In this document: positions 7,103-15,108 of the stretch, one piece after another
How the letters are laid out: every line of letters starts with the position of its first letter
Position numbering within the stretch: position 1 is the stretch's first letter
Assembly: GCA_964639525.1 (NCBI GenBank)
Contig: CAZXDS010000055.1
Location: forward strand, 1-17,257
Direction: 5' to 3'
Origin: CAZXDS01 sp964639525
Lineage (GTDB): Bacteria > Bacteroidota > Ignavibacteria > Ignavibacteriales > Melioribacteraceae
DNA length: 17,257 nucleotides
Position numbers and translations under genes: made by a program
The notes under the pieces: model-generated
Databases searched by the model: none
The model's input: the letters and a program-made list of their open reading frames with translations, nothing else
Told to the model about the DNA's origin: nothing

Positions 7103-8173
7103 ATGGAAGGTATTTTAATCGAAACAAATAACACAAAAACAAAAGTAGAATTTGAAGACAACTTATTATTTGGAAGAACATTTACACCGCATGTATTTGA
7201 AATGAATTACAATGAGAAAATGGGTGGATGGCATTCCCCTACAATTAAAAAATTTGAAAATCTGCAATTAAGTCCTGCTTCGCTTGTCCTTCATTATGGA
7301 CAATCAATTTTTGAGGGTTTAAAAGCCTACAAACAAGATTCCGGTAGAGTTGCACTTTTCAGACCTGAAAAAAACCTTGAAAGGCTAAATCGTTCGGCAG
7401 AAAAAATGTGCATTCCACAAATTGACAAAGAATTTGTTCTTTCGGCGTTAAAAGATTTAATAGAATTGGAGCAGGATTGGATACCGACAAAGGAGGGACA
7501 TTCTCTATACATTCGTCCTGTAGTTTTTGGAACAGACCCCGTGCTCGGAGTTAAAGCTTCAGACGGCTATAAATTTTTAATTCTCCTAAGCCCTGTTGGT
7601 CCCTATTATCCTGAAGGTTTTAAACCTGTTCCTATTTTTGTATCTACTGAGCACGTACGTTCTGTTGTTGGCGGAGTTGGAGATTGTAAAACAGCAGGAA
7701 ATTATGCAGCCAGTTTATCGGCACAGCGTGATGCAAAAAAACTCGGGTTTACCCAAGTATTGTTCCTTGATGCAATTGAAAGAAAGTATGTTGAGGAAGT
7801 TGGTGCAATGAACTTTTTTGTTCAATTTAAAGATGAAGTAGCCACGCCTAATTTGAGCGGCAGCATTTTACCGGGAATAACCAGAATGTCGGTTCTGGAA
7901 ATTTTACGTGATTGGGGTTACAATGTAAACGAAAGACAAATCTCCATTGATGAAATAATGGAAGCACACAACAACGGAACTCTCGTTGAACTTTTCGGGA
8001 CAGGAACTGCGGCTATAATTTCTTCAATTTCAAAACTAAAATACAAAGATACTGAAATTCATTTCAGCGATGAACATCCCGGAGAACTCGGCACGAAATT
8101 GTACAAAGAATTAACCGATATACAATACGGACGAAAAGATGATGTTCATAATTGGATGACTTATATAGACTAA
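7103..8173 (+). CDS. ilvE: Branched-chain amino acid aminotransferase
   Basis: PLP-dependent class IV aminotransferase that exchanges amino groups between Leu/Ile/Val and 2-oxoglutarate, the last step of branched-chain amino acid synthesis and the first of their breakdown. At 356 residues it belongs to the longer BCAT group (eukaryotic/Mycobacterium-like) rather than the roughly 309-residue E. coli form. Motifs: LHYGQSIFEGLKAY (63-76), RPVVFGTDPVLGV (138-150), SPVGPYYPEGF, the PLP-binding Lys196 in GDCKTAGNYAASL, EEVGAMNFF (cofactor-contacting Glu) and GTGTAAIISSI near the C-terminus. ATG 7103 follows an excellent GAGGAG ribosome binding site with 6-nt spacing. It stands alone as a transcription unit, with a possible attenuator upstream. 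Confidence 0.96.
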   Translation: MEGILIETNNTKTKVEFEDNLLFGRTFTPHVFEMNYNEKMGGWHSPTIKKFENLQLSPASLVLHYGQSIFEGLKAYKQDSGRVALFRPEKNLERLNRSAEKMCIPQIDKEFVLSALKDLIELEQDWIPTKEGHSLYIRPVVFGTDPVLGVKASDGYKFLILLSPVGPYYPEGFKPVPIFVSTEHVRSVVGGVGDCKTAGNYAASLSAQRDAKKLGFTQVLFLDAIERKYVEEVGAMNFFVQFKDEVATPNLSGSILPGITRMSVLEILRDWGYNVNERQISIDEIMEAHNNGTLVELFGTGTAAIISSISKLKYKDTEIHFSDEHPGELGTKLYKELTDIQYGRKDDVHNWMTYID

Positions 8174-8198
8174 TGCTTTACGTTTATTGACTTATAGT

Positions 8199-8221
8199 TA
8201 CAATATATGCAATATGTTGTA
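8199..8221. promoter_or_regulatory. 23-bp dyad, possible operator of the ImmA-PIN module
   Basis: Arms TACAATATAT (8199-8208) and ATATGTTGTA (8212-8221) are inverted repeats matching at 9 of 10 positions around a GCA centre; in RNA the one mismatch is a U-G wobble. It lies 26 bp after ilvE and 64 bp before the TAnnTTTG box of the next gene. It could be a repressor operator or a weak hairpin at the end of ilvE; no T run follows directly. Confidence 0.35.
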
Positions 8222-8284
8222 GTGGAAATTTTATACAAATTAAATAATCAGAATGTAAATTCAATGAAGAACAAAAAAATATAG

Positions 8285-8292
8285 TAACTTTG
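8285..8292 (+). promoter_or_regulatory. TAnnTTTG box (Bacteroidota-type -7 element)
   Basis: TAACTTTG, identical to the box before the secreted nuclease gene, ends 24 nt before the chosen TTG start of the metalloprotease gene. The -33 element is not evident. Confidence 0.35.
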
Positions 8293-8315
8293 TAAATTAT
8301 AATAAATGAGATTTC

Positions 8316-9473
8316 TTGAAAGTAGAACAAAACATATTGCGTCTTAGACAATTACTGGATATGTACAGATTATCTGTACAAGAACTACTACTATTAATAA
8401 GTGCTGGTCTTAAAAAGCCAATTACTGAACAAGAGGTGTTTTCAAATGAAATTAAGGTTTCTTATCTAAAAAGAATTGATAAGATATTTGATAAAGGGTT
8501 GCACTATTATTTAGACCCAAAAGCACCCGAAACTTCAAAAGACGCAAGTATTTTCTTCAGAAAGCAAAAATTTGCAACTGACGAGTTGAATATAGGGTCG
8601 GTAAAAATTGTAAATAAATTTGAAGAACTTAAATTATCTCTTTCCGCAATAGCAAAGCTTTCAGAATTGACGTTTAAAAGAAAAATCCCAAAATATTTTT
8701 TAAATGAAAATCCAAAAGAAGTTGCTAACAATGTGCGAAAATTGTTGTATCCTTCATTCAATTCAAATAGAAGAGATTTTTTAAAAGCTCTAATCTCAAA
8801 TTTTGCCCGGCATAATATTTTGGTATTTGAATTTATAGAAACTTGGAATAAGAAAGACAAAGCTAATATTGATGGATTTTACTTAAAACCCAACATGATT
8901 GTTTTAAAACGCCACCAATCATTTAGAAGAGAAATTTTTACTTTAGCACACGAACTTGGACATTATTTAATTGATGAAGAAGAAATTGAAGAACTTGATT
9001 ATAAAATGATGGGTGAGAAAAATTTAACTAAACTAGAAAGATGGTGTAATGATTTTGCTTATCATTTTCTTATTGGCAAATATTACAAAACTATTCACTC
9101 TTTAGAAAAAGCATCTGCCATTAATGATTACTATTTCGATTTAATAAAGTCTGTTTCTGACAACACACATTTAAGTCAAATAGCATTATTTACGAGGCTT
9201 CTTTATAAAGGACAAATTTCTAAATTTGATTATGCAAATGTCAAGAATGAATTTGATGAAATATTTCGAAAGAGACAAGAAGAAAAGGAACGTGAAAAAC
9301 AAAAATTAAAAGACTTAGGAATTAAACAACGTGGAGCAGTAGCAAAACCAATCCAATCCCCATTATTTATTTCAACTATTCAAACCGCATTTTATGAGGG
9401 TATATTAAACGAATTTGAAGTTTGTAAGAGACTAAATATTAAACCCGAAAAATTAGAAAATTATATCCAATGA
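8316..9473 (+). CDS. ImmA/IrrE-type zinc metallopeptidase
   Basis: A 385-residue protein with a central COG2856/ImmA-IrrE peptidase domain (about 150-265). The zinc motif is HELGH (212-216: His212, Glu213, His216), and Glu241 in ERWCNDFA is the likely third ligand, as in family members. Residues 1-60 are helical and may be a degenerate HTH (LRLRQLLDMYRLSVQELL); a conserved-looking segment ASIFFRKQKF lies near 77-86; a charged coiled-coil stretch (about 305-330) follows the peptidase domain. The family cleaves regulators such as phage repressors, or acts as the antitoxin side of toxin-antitoxin-like pairs. The start is TTG at 8316, directly after an in-frame stop; ATG at 8361 is an alternative that would cut the possible HTH. 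It is fused in expression to the PIN-like gene by an ATGA overlap. Confidence 0.85.
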   Translation: MKVEQNILRLRQLLDMYRLSVQELLLLISAGLKKPITEQEVFSNEIKVSYLKRIDKIFDKGLHYYLDPKAPETSKDASIFFRKQKFATDELNIGSVKIVNKFEELKLSLSAIAKLSELTFKRKIPKYFLNENPKEVANNVRKLLYPSFNSNRRDFLKALISNFARHNILVFEFIETWNKKDKANIDGFYLKPNMIVLKRHQSFRREIFTLAHELGHYLIDEEEIEELDYKMMGEKNLTKLERWCNDFAYHFLIGKYYKTIHSLEKASAINDYYFDLIKSVSDNTHLSQIALFTRLLYKGQISKFDYANVKNEFDEIFRKRQEEKEREKQKLKDLGIKQRGAVAKPIQSPLFISTIQTAFYEGILNEFEVCKRLNIKPEKLENYIQ

Positions 9474-10039
9474 AAGTAGTAATTGATACAAGCTCATTAT
9501 TGTCCTTGGTTCGTTACTACTTACCATTTGACACAAACAATAAATTATTTGATTTTATAAAAAGACAAATCGCGGATGGCAATATAATAATTATAGATGC
9601 TGTATTAAAAGAGTGTGAATATACTTCGAAACAATTAGTAATGATTAGTTTGGATTACCTTTCCAATAAAGAATTTAAAAAATCACACAAACTTCCAATA
9701 CGAACTAAAGATTTATTACCTCCCTCAATAAAGAAATTCTATAATTTAGTAGATGATAATTTTAGAACGCCAATATCAAGAAGTTTGAATGAAGCCGAAT
9801 TTGAACAACGGAAGAAAGAATTTTTAGCATCAGCAGATGCTAGAATGATTATCTATGCCCTAAATGAAAGACATAATAATAAATCAGATCTCGTGATAGT
9901 AACAGAAGAAACAGATGCAATGAATGACAATAAAGCTTTTAAAAAAATTCCTAAGTTATGTGATATTTTGGCTCTTGATGTAATGACTTTGCCTGAATTA
10001 TTGAACATATATGATGGAATAAATATTGAGTTTAAGTGA
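9470..10039 (+). CDS. PIN-like domain protein of the DUF4411 type, putative ribonuclease toxin
   Basis: A 189-residue soluble protein with the PIN nuclease layout: VVIDTSSLL with Asp6 on the first strand, an acidic residue near Glu48 (VLKECE), Asp123 in SADARMIIYAL, and VTEE (145-147 region) followed by the KIPKLCDILALDVMTLPELL ending seen in DUF4411 proteins. PIN proteins cut RNA in a metal-dependent way and are common toxins. The ATG overlaps the stop of the metallopeptidase gene by 4 nt, so the two are made together, as in predicted toxin-antitoxin-like pairs of ImmA/IrrE (COG2856) and DUF4411 proteins. By eye both genes are AT-richer and Lys-richer than the neighbours, fitting recent acquisition. 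Activity is inferred. Confidence 0.75.
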   Translation: MKVVIDTSSLLSLVRYYLPFDTNNKLFDFIKRQIADGNIIIIDAVLKECEYTSKQLVMISLDYLSNKEFKKSHKLPIRTKDLLPPSIKKFYNLVDDNFRTPISRSLNEAEFEQRKKEFLASADARMIIYALNERHNNKSDLVIVTEETDAMNDNKAFKKIPKLCDILALDVMTLPELLNIYDGINIEFK

Positions 10040-10256
10040 TAAAAAAATAACAAAGAACATACAGTATAAAATATTGTGTTGATAAGCACTAAGATATAAA
10101 CATTCTAACAATAAATAAAATTTGTAGCAGTTTGAAAATGAAGCATGACAAAAAATTAAACGCCTCATACACTTGTCCGTTAGCAAATCCCCTTTCGTCT
10201 TCTACAATTAATAATTTTATCCGAATAAAAAAACATTAGCTTGAACTACAAATATT
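10040..10256. other. AT-rich spacer after the ImmA-PIN module
   Basis: 217 bp between the convergent PIN-like gene and the glutamine synthetase gene. No ORF, tRNA or clear terminator is seen. A stretch ending TTGTCCGTTAGC (10173-10184) loosely recalls the right end of an integron attC site, but no matching left half was found. Confidence 0.5.
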
Positions 10257-11765
10257 CTATCCGTAATTAATAAACTTATTTACCAATTTCATAATTTCAT
10301 CGTCTTTCTCGTAGAGTCGCTCACTTAAATTTTTGTCATCATACGAGCGCAGTATTTTTATAAATCGTTCTAATGTTCCCATTGGGAAAACATTATCTCG
10401 GTTAAAAAATTCAATTTCTTTTTCCAATTCGTCTGCTGATTCGGCACACGAAGTTGGTAAATGTTTTAAATGTTCACTTAGCTCTTCGTTTTCAAAAAGA
10501 TTTTCTTCAATCTTTAATTCCTCTGCCGTTTTTAGTCCGTCCTCCATTTCAATTCCATACTGCATAGCCATCACCATTCCTGCAAGCAAATGATATAAAT
10601 CAGCCGAGCCGTCAGGTACGCGAAATTCAGCAGTCTGTTTGCCGGGAATATACGGAACTTGTGCAATTTCAACAGGATTAGCATCTTTTATCATTTCGGT
10701 TTTTAAGGTCCAACCAAGCGGAATACGCACCAGCGCCGAACGATTTGTATCTCCCCAGCAAATGTTTGTCGGTGCCTCTTGATGCGGCACCAGCCTGAAA
10801 TAAGAGGTGGGAATTGTATTGCCGAAAGCCGTTAGAGCTTTTGCTTTTACTAAAATTCCTGCAATTGTTTTTAATGCAACCGGACTTAATTTATCATTTT
10901 CAATCATAAGGTTATTGTCGTACTCGTCGGCAACCATGTAATGAATATGAAGTCCGCTACCGGCTTTCCCGACAGTAATTTTTGGTGCAAAACTTATATC
11001 AACACCATATTTATAAGCAAGATTTCGTAATATCCATTTTCCGAGTACTAACTGATCGGCTGTTTCATCAACATCCACGGGATTAAATTCAATTTCGTGC
11101 TGCTCGTAATATTTATCTTCAGTGGTAAAATTACCAACTTCGGAATGTGCATATTTTATCTTGGCACCGCACTTTGCCAACAATCGCATTGCTTCGGTTC
11201 TGAGAAATTCGAACTTTGCAAATGGAGTTGCTTCGTGATATCCTTTTTGGTCATCCGCAGGATAATCTTCATTGCTCTCTTTATCGGCAATTATATAATA
11301 TTCCAATTCGCCGAGTGCTTTTATTTTATAGCCGGTTGCTTTAGTAAATCTACGACTCGCATTTCGCAAAATATTTTCCGGTGCGCTTGATAAAGGCTGA
11401 CCTTCTTTTGTATAAAAAGAACAAAAAAGATCAATTGTAGGAACTTCGGAAAAGGGATTTACAAAAGCTGTTTTGAAACGCGGAATTACATAAAGATCGC
11501 TCGTTGAAGCATCTATGTATGAAAAAAGACTTGAGCCATCCACTCGTTCACCTGTTGACAAAATAGATTCAAGATAAGCTCGCGATGTAATTACAAAATT
11601 TAATGTTTTAATTTTTCCGGCTTCGTTTACATAGTGAAAATTAATCTGCTCAATTTCATTTTCTTCAATAAATCTTATAATATCGTGGCGGGTAAATTCC
11701 TTTGCGGGTTTTTTTAAATATTTTACCAACGAGTTCTGATTTAGAGCAACTTCATATTCTCTCAT
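10257..11765 (-). CDS. glnA: Glutamine synthetase family protein
   Basis: ATP-dependent ligase of the glutamine synthetase superfamily, 502 residues. Landmarks in order: GERVDGSS (72-79), metal-binding GELEYYI (Glu153, Glu155 region), SEVGNFTTEDKYYEQHEIEF (208-227), AGSGLHIH (268-275), RLVPHQEAP (324-332), NRSALVRIP (341-349) and EFRVPD (380-385). Nearly all catalytic Glu/His/Arg positions are filled. Oddities: the EVG...QHEIEF segment carries about eight extra residues compared with the common EVGPGQHE form; the usual Asn before GSG is Ala; and no NLYxLPPE adenylylation motif is seen, so GlnE control is unlikely. It may be the assimilatory enzyme or a paralogue acting on another amine. AGGGA sits 8 nt before the ATG, and TATATTTG lies about 46 nt upstream. 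Confidence 0.88.
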   Translation of the reverse strand: MREYEVALNQNSLVKYLKKPAKEFTRHDIIRFIEENEIEQINFHYVNEAGKIKTLNFVITSRAYLESILSTGERVDGSSLFSYIDASTSDLYVIPRFKTAFVNPFSEVPTIDLFCSFYTKEGQPLSSAPENILRNASRRFTKATGYKIKALGELEYYIIADKESNEDYPADDQKGYHEATPFAKFEFLRTEAMRLLAKCGAKIKYAHSEVGNFTTEDKYYEQHEIEFNPVDVDETADQLVLGKWILRNLAYKYGVDISFAPKITVGKAGSGLHIHYMVADEYDNNLMIENDKLSPVALKTIAGILVKAKALTAFGNTIPTSYFRLVPHQEAPTNICWGDTNRSALVRIPLGWTLKTEMIKDANPVEIAQVPYIPGKQTAEFRVPDGSADLYHLLAGMVMAMQYGIEMEDGLKTAEELKIEENLFENEELSEHLKHLPTSCAESADELEKEIEFFNRDNVFPMGTLERFIKILRSYDDKNLSERLYEKDDEIMKLVNKFINYG

Positions 11766-11810
11766 AATAACATTCCCTAAAAAATTGAAATTTTTATTTT
11801 ATTTAATACT

Positions 11811-11818
11811 CAAATATA
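11811..11818 (-). promoter_or_regulatory. TAnnTTTG box upstream of glnA
   Basis: On the minus strand the sequence reads TATATTTG, matching TAnnTTTG, 46 nt before the glnA ATG. No -33 box is evident. Confidence 0.3.
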
Positions 11819-11878
11819 GATAGGAAATAACATTTGTAATAGAATAAATTTTCATGTGTTTATAATTTCAAATTACTA

Positions 11879-11974
11879 TTGTCATTCCGTCATGCTTTTA
11901 GACGGAATCCACGTACACTATTTGAGATTCCGGCTATTCACAGAATGCTGCGCAAAAGATTGCCGGAATGACAA
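11879..11974. repeat. REP/MITE-like element with nested inverted repeats
   Basis: The 96-bp element is bounded by perfect 11-bp inverted repeats TTGTCATTCCG (11879-11889) and CGGAATGACAA (11964-11974). Inside are two further hairpins: ATTCCGTC (11884-11891) / GACGGAAT (11901-11908), and ATTCCGGC (11927-11934) / GCCGGAAT (11962-11969). GTCATTCC...GGAATGAC repeats of this sort are common multicopy intergenic elements; no second copy occurs in this window, so its copy number is unknown here. Confidence 0.7.
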
Positions 11975-12117
11975 CCTTTCTATAATCATCCCCTTGTGTG
12001 TTTAGAATAATAATGAATGTTTCATGAAAATAATTCTGAATGCAACTTTTGCTCTTCCTAATTTAAGTAAATAGAAAAAAGCTTAATTGCTAACCTGAAA
12101 TACTTAAGAAACAAATA

Positions 12118-12327
12118 TTAAACTTCAACTTTTGCTGCTATTTGTAAAACAGAAATTGCCTCGAACGGACATTCACGAACACAATCAAAACATCCGTTGC
12201 ACTTCCCTTCTATTGGTTCAGGATACGCCATTTTACGAGACATTTTAATTGCACGCTGTTCACAAACATCGCGACAAATTCCACAGCCTGTACAATTTTC
12301 AACAATTAGCTGCCAGTTCCATTCCAT
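12118..12327 (-). CDS. 2x[4Fe-4S] ferredoxin
   Basis: A 69-residue bacterial-type ferredoxin with two CxxCxxCxxxC motifs: Cys12, 15, 18, 22 and Cys43, 46, 49, 53. The second is followed by Pro (CPFEAI) as usual; the first has Glu instead of Pro after its fourth Cys. The sequence between the motifs, about 20 residues, is short and typical, so both clusters should be low-potential [4Fe-4S]. It lies 12 bp downstream of a five-helix membrane protein gene and is probably co-transcribed with it, suggesting membrane-linked electron transfer. A weak GGA is the only ribosome binding site. The redox partner is unknown. Confidence 0.92.
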   Translation of the reverse strand: MEWNWQLIVENCTGCGICRDVCEQRAIKMSRKMAYPEPIEGKCNGCFDCVRECPFEAISVLQIAAKVEV

Positions 12328-12339
12328 AAGATTTATCCG

Positions 12340-12960
12340 CTAATTATTGTTAAGACTTTTCATAAAACGGGTAAACCCAACAATGAAAATTATTAATAGA
12401 ACGGGGAAAAAAATGTAGAAGGTTATTTGTGCTATCTCAATTCCGTGAGGGATGGAGTTAGAACGGAAATAAGCTTTAATAAATTCCCAAAATTCACTCG
12501 GATGATCTGCAAGATACTCTTTCCCGGGAGCCTCCATAATAACAGAGAACCCGATTATATTGATTAAATTTGCAAAAAATATTAACCATGTTGAAAAACG
12601 AAAATTTTTATCCGATGGTTTATGCCCGTTGTAAAAAAGCCTGACCAATAATCCCCAAGCAAAAAGAACTGTTGCAGCAGCACCAAAAGGTACAGCAATT
12701 TTAATATCAGCCATTATATCAGGATTTAATACTAAAAATCCAAAAATAACCGTGAGTGCTAAAAAAAGGTCTGTGAGAATCACCGTAATAATATCCCATA
12801 TTTCAATGGAGACTCTTAAGGTCAAAAATTTTTGTAAAGAATTAAAGTACTTTTGGATAATTATAAAACCCAGTGAAAATAATCCGAAAATAATTGAAAT
12901 ATCAACCAGAGTTTGCAGTGTCCATATTTCCAGTCCTTTTGCAATAGCATGTTCGTTCAT
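12340..12960 (-). CDS. Multi-pass membrane protein of unknown function, paired with ferredoxin
   Basis: I do not recognise the family. The 206-residue protein has five likely transmembrane helices at about 17-36, 57-78, 87-109, 124-142 and 176-198, with a hydrophilic segment (143-175) before the last helix that contains ADHPSEFWEFIKAY and SIPHGIEIAQ. His4, His113, His153 and His172 are all in or near loops rather than mid-helix, so a cytochrome b-type haem pair is not obvious. AAAGG lies about 8 nt before the ATG. It is the first gene of a two-gene unit with the ferredoxin, so it may anchor or exchange electrons with it, for example with the quinone pool; this is inference from context only. 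Confidence 0.75.
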   Translation of the reverse strand: MNEHAIAKGLEIWTLQTLVDISIIFGLFSLGFIIIQKYFNSLQKFLTLRVSIEIWDIITVILTDLFLALTVIFGFLVLNPDIMADIKIAVPFGAAATVLFAWGLLVRLFYNGHKPSDKNFRFSTWLIFFANLINIIGFSVIMEAPGKEYLADHPSEFWEFIKAYFRSNSIPHGIEIAQITFYIFFPVLLIIFIVGFTRFMKSLNNN

Positions 12961-13091
12961 TGTGCGCCTTTACTTTAATATTCTATAAAATTTATTTATT
13001 TACTATTAATACTTTGCTTAGATAAGATAATGCTACGAAATATATATCCGAAATTTAACAAAATATCACAGCGTTTATTACAATAAAATGA

Positions 13092-13099
13092 TAATTTTG
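13092..13099 (+). promoter_or_regulatory. TAnnTTTG box upstream of the M1 peptidase gene
   Basis: TAATTTTG ends 27 nt before the GTG start, the same arrangement as before two other rightward genes in this window. No clear -33 box. Confidence 0.35.
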
Positions 13100-13125
13100 T
13101 AATTAACAAATATAAAGGAGGCATC

Positions 13126-15108
13126 GTGAAAACGATTTATTATCTAATAGTATTTCTAATTTCATTTTCATTTATTAATGCACAAGAACAAAGCGGAGCC
13201 GACTACTGCTCAAAAGCAAAAATTGCTAATTATAACAGACTGCAAAATTCTGCTGCATTTTATTATCCCGGTGATAGCAATATTGATGCTACTTATTACA
13301 AACTTGATTTGAGAATTACTTTTTCACCAAAACTACTTATCGGAAATGTTACAGTAAATTTTAAAAGTACAAACGATGGACTTCAAAGTTTTTTCTTGGA
13401 TTTGGTTAACGGGATGCACGTCGATTCTGTTTTAATGAACAACAATAAATTAACTTTCACGCATTCGAATAATATTATTGAAATTACGCTTCCCCAAGTG
13501 ATGAATACTGGCGATTCAAATTCAGTAAATGTTTACTATAACGGAAATCCTGAAAGTGCCGGCGGATTTGGAAGTTTTGTTTTTGATACTCATGGCAGTA
13601 ACAATGACCCGATTATTTGGTCATTGAGCGAACCTTACGGATCCAAAGATTGGTTCCCTTGCAAAGACACGCCCGGAGATAAAGTTGATTCGTCAGACGT
13701 TTGGGTTACTTGTGATAACTTTTACACGGTGGCTTCAAACGGCACGCTTGAAAGTGCTGAAAATGTTGGTGGCAATCTTGTTCAATTTAAATGGAAAAAT
13801 CATTATCCGATTGCACAGTATTTAATTTCGATTGCAATGACAAATTATTTTATTTACAATAATCAATTTGAATATGTTCCCGGTGAAATTATGGAATTAA
13901 CGCATTTTATTTTTCCTGAAACGTGGAGCACTAATGTGAAAAACTCATTAGATAACACTGTTGATATGCTTTCCGTTTTCTCCGATAAATTTGGACTCTA
14001 TCCTTTTATAACAGAAAAATACGGGCACGCTCAATTCGGTTGGGGCGGAGGAATGGAGCACCAAACACTTACTTCAATTGTAAGTTTTGGGGAATCTATT
14101 GTTTCACACGAATTGGCGCATCAATGGTTTGGTGATGCAATTACGTGTAAAGATTGGCATCACATTTGGCTGAATGAAGGTTTTGCTACGTACAGCGAAG
14201 CTGTTTATGACGAAGTAGCACACGGCTTTAATGTATATAAAAACGATATACAAAGTGAAATGAATAGTGCAAAAACTGCTAACGGTTCAATTTGGGTTCA
14301 GGATATTTCTTCCGTTGGACAAATATTTAACGGTGCCCGAAGTTATGCAAAAGGTGCTGTGGTTCTTCATATGCTGCGCGGTATTCTTGGGACAGATACT
14401 TTTTTTAATGTTTTAAAAGCTTATGTGGCTGATTCTACACTTGCCTATGGTGTTGCTACAACCGAAGATTTCCAGCGGGTTGCACAAAGTGTTTCCAGAA
14501 AGAACTTAGACTACTTTTTTAGTGAATGGATTTACGGCGAAAATTATCCGGTGTATTCTTATGACTGGGGTTATTCCCCTATCGGTAGTGGAAATTATAA
14601 TGTTTGGGTTACAATCTCACAAAGTCAAAATACTACTCCTGCTTATTTTACAATGCCGATTCAATTAAAAATTAGAGCCGGCGGTGCCGATACAACTGTT
14701 ACAGCATTTAATAACAAAATGTCTCAAACATTTAATTTTACAGTTTCCGGACAACCAATAAATATAACACTTGATCCCGACAATTGGATTTTGAAGGATA
14801 TTTCTTCGATTACAAACGTAAGCGGTGATGATGTTTCTCCAATTGAATTTAATCTTTTTCAAAATTATCCAAACCCATTTAATCCCAGCACAAGAATAAA
14901 ATTTCAAATTCCAAAATCAGCAAAAACGAATCTTTCTGTTTATGATATGTTGGGAAATAAAGTTGCAACTTTAATAAATGAAGAAAAGCCCGCCGGTAAA
15001 TATTCAATTGAATTTAAGCCGACAAAGAATCTGCCAAGCGGAGTTTACATTTACAAATTGCAGTCGGAAAATTTTTCACAGTCTCGTAAAATGATTCTTT
15101 TAAAATAA
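13126..15108 (+). CDS. Secreted M1-family zinc aminopeptidase with T9SS type A sorting tail
   Basis: A 660-residue exported peptidase that should remove N-terminal residues from peptides outside the cell or at its surface. Order of parts: signal peptide (hydrophobic 5-18, cleavage near INA-QE), N-terminal M1 beta domain (about 45-240), catalytic domain with the exopeptidase motif GGGMEH (307-312), HELAH (328-332) and Glu351 in NEGFA exactly 18 residues later, giving the complete HExxHx18E zinc site, then a beta-rich region and the C-terminal sorting domain with FQNYPNPFNPS (nt 14863-14886 for NYPNPFNP) ending KMILLK. GTG 13126 is set by a full AAAGGAGG ribosome binding site at 13114-13121. 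The large C-terminal helical domain of ERAP/PepN-type enzymes is absent, as in other short secreted M1 proteins. Confidence 0.95.
   Translation: MKTIYYLIVFLISFSFINAQEQSGADYCSKAKIANYNRLQNSAAFYYPGDSNIDATYYKLDLRITFSPKLLIGNVTVNFKSTNDGLQSFFLDLVNGMHVDSVLMNNNKLTFTHSNNIIEITLPQVMNTGDSNSVNVYYNGNPESAGGFGSFVFDTHGSNNDPIIWSLSEPYGSKDWFPCKDTPGDKVDSSDVWVTCDNFYTVASNGTLESAENVGGNLVQFKWKNHYPIAQYLISIAMTNYFIYNNQFEYVPGEIMELTHFIFPETWSTNVKNSLDNTVDMLSVFSDKFGLYPFITEKYGHAQFGWGGGMEHQTLTSIVSFGESIVSHELAHQWFGDAITCKDWHHIWLNEGFATYSEAVYDEVAHGFNVYKNDIQSEMNSAKTANGSIWVQDISSVGQIFNGARSYAKGAVVLHMLRGILGTDTFFNVLKAYVADSTLAYGVATTEDFQRVAQSVSRKNLDYFFSEWIYGENYPVYSYDWGYSPIGSGNYNVWVTISQSQNTTPAYFTMPIQLKIRAGGADTTVTAFNNKMSQTFNFTVSGQPINITLDPDNWILKDISSITNVSGDDVSPIEFNLFQNYPNPFNPSTRIKFQIPKSAKTNLSVYDMLGNKVATLINEEKPAGKYSIEFKPTKNLPSGVYIYKLQSENFSQSRKMILLK

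Larger units (their letters stand above)
11766..12117. other. 352-bp intergenic region between glnA and the ferredoxin gene
   Basis: It holds the glnA ribosome binding site and promoter-like box (next to 11766), a REP/MITE-like inverted-repeat element (11879-11974), and about 140 bp of AT-rich DNA downstream of the ferredoxin gene in which I see no gene or clear terminator. Confidence 0.7.

Noticed and set aside
10161..10185. Stretch ending TTGTCCGTTAGC, resembling the right half of an integron attC site after the ImmA-PIN module.
   Set aside because: The core does not fit GTTRRRY exactly and no complementary left half was found within 140 bp, so a gene-cassette reading is unsupported.
11097..11390. 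97-codon plus-strand ORF opposite glnA.
   Set aside because: It lies wholly antisense within a well-conserved glutamine synthetase domain and has no ribosome binding site or family motif.
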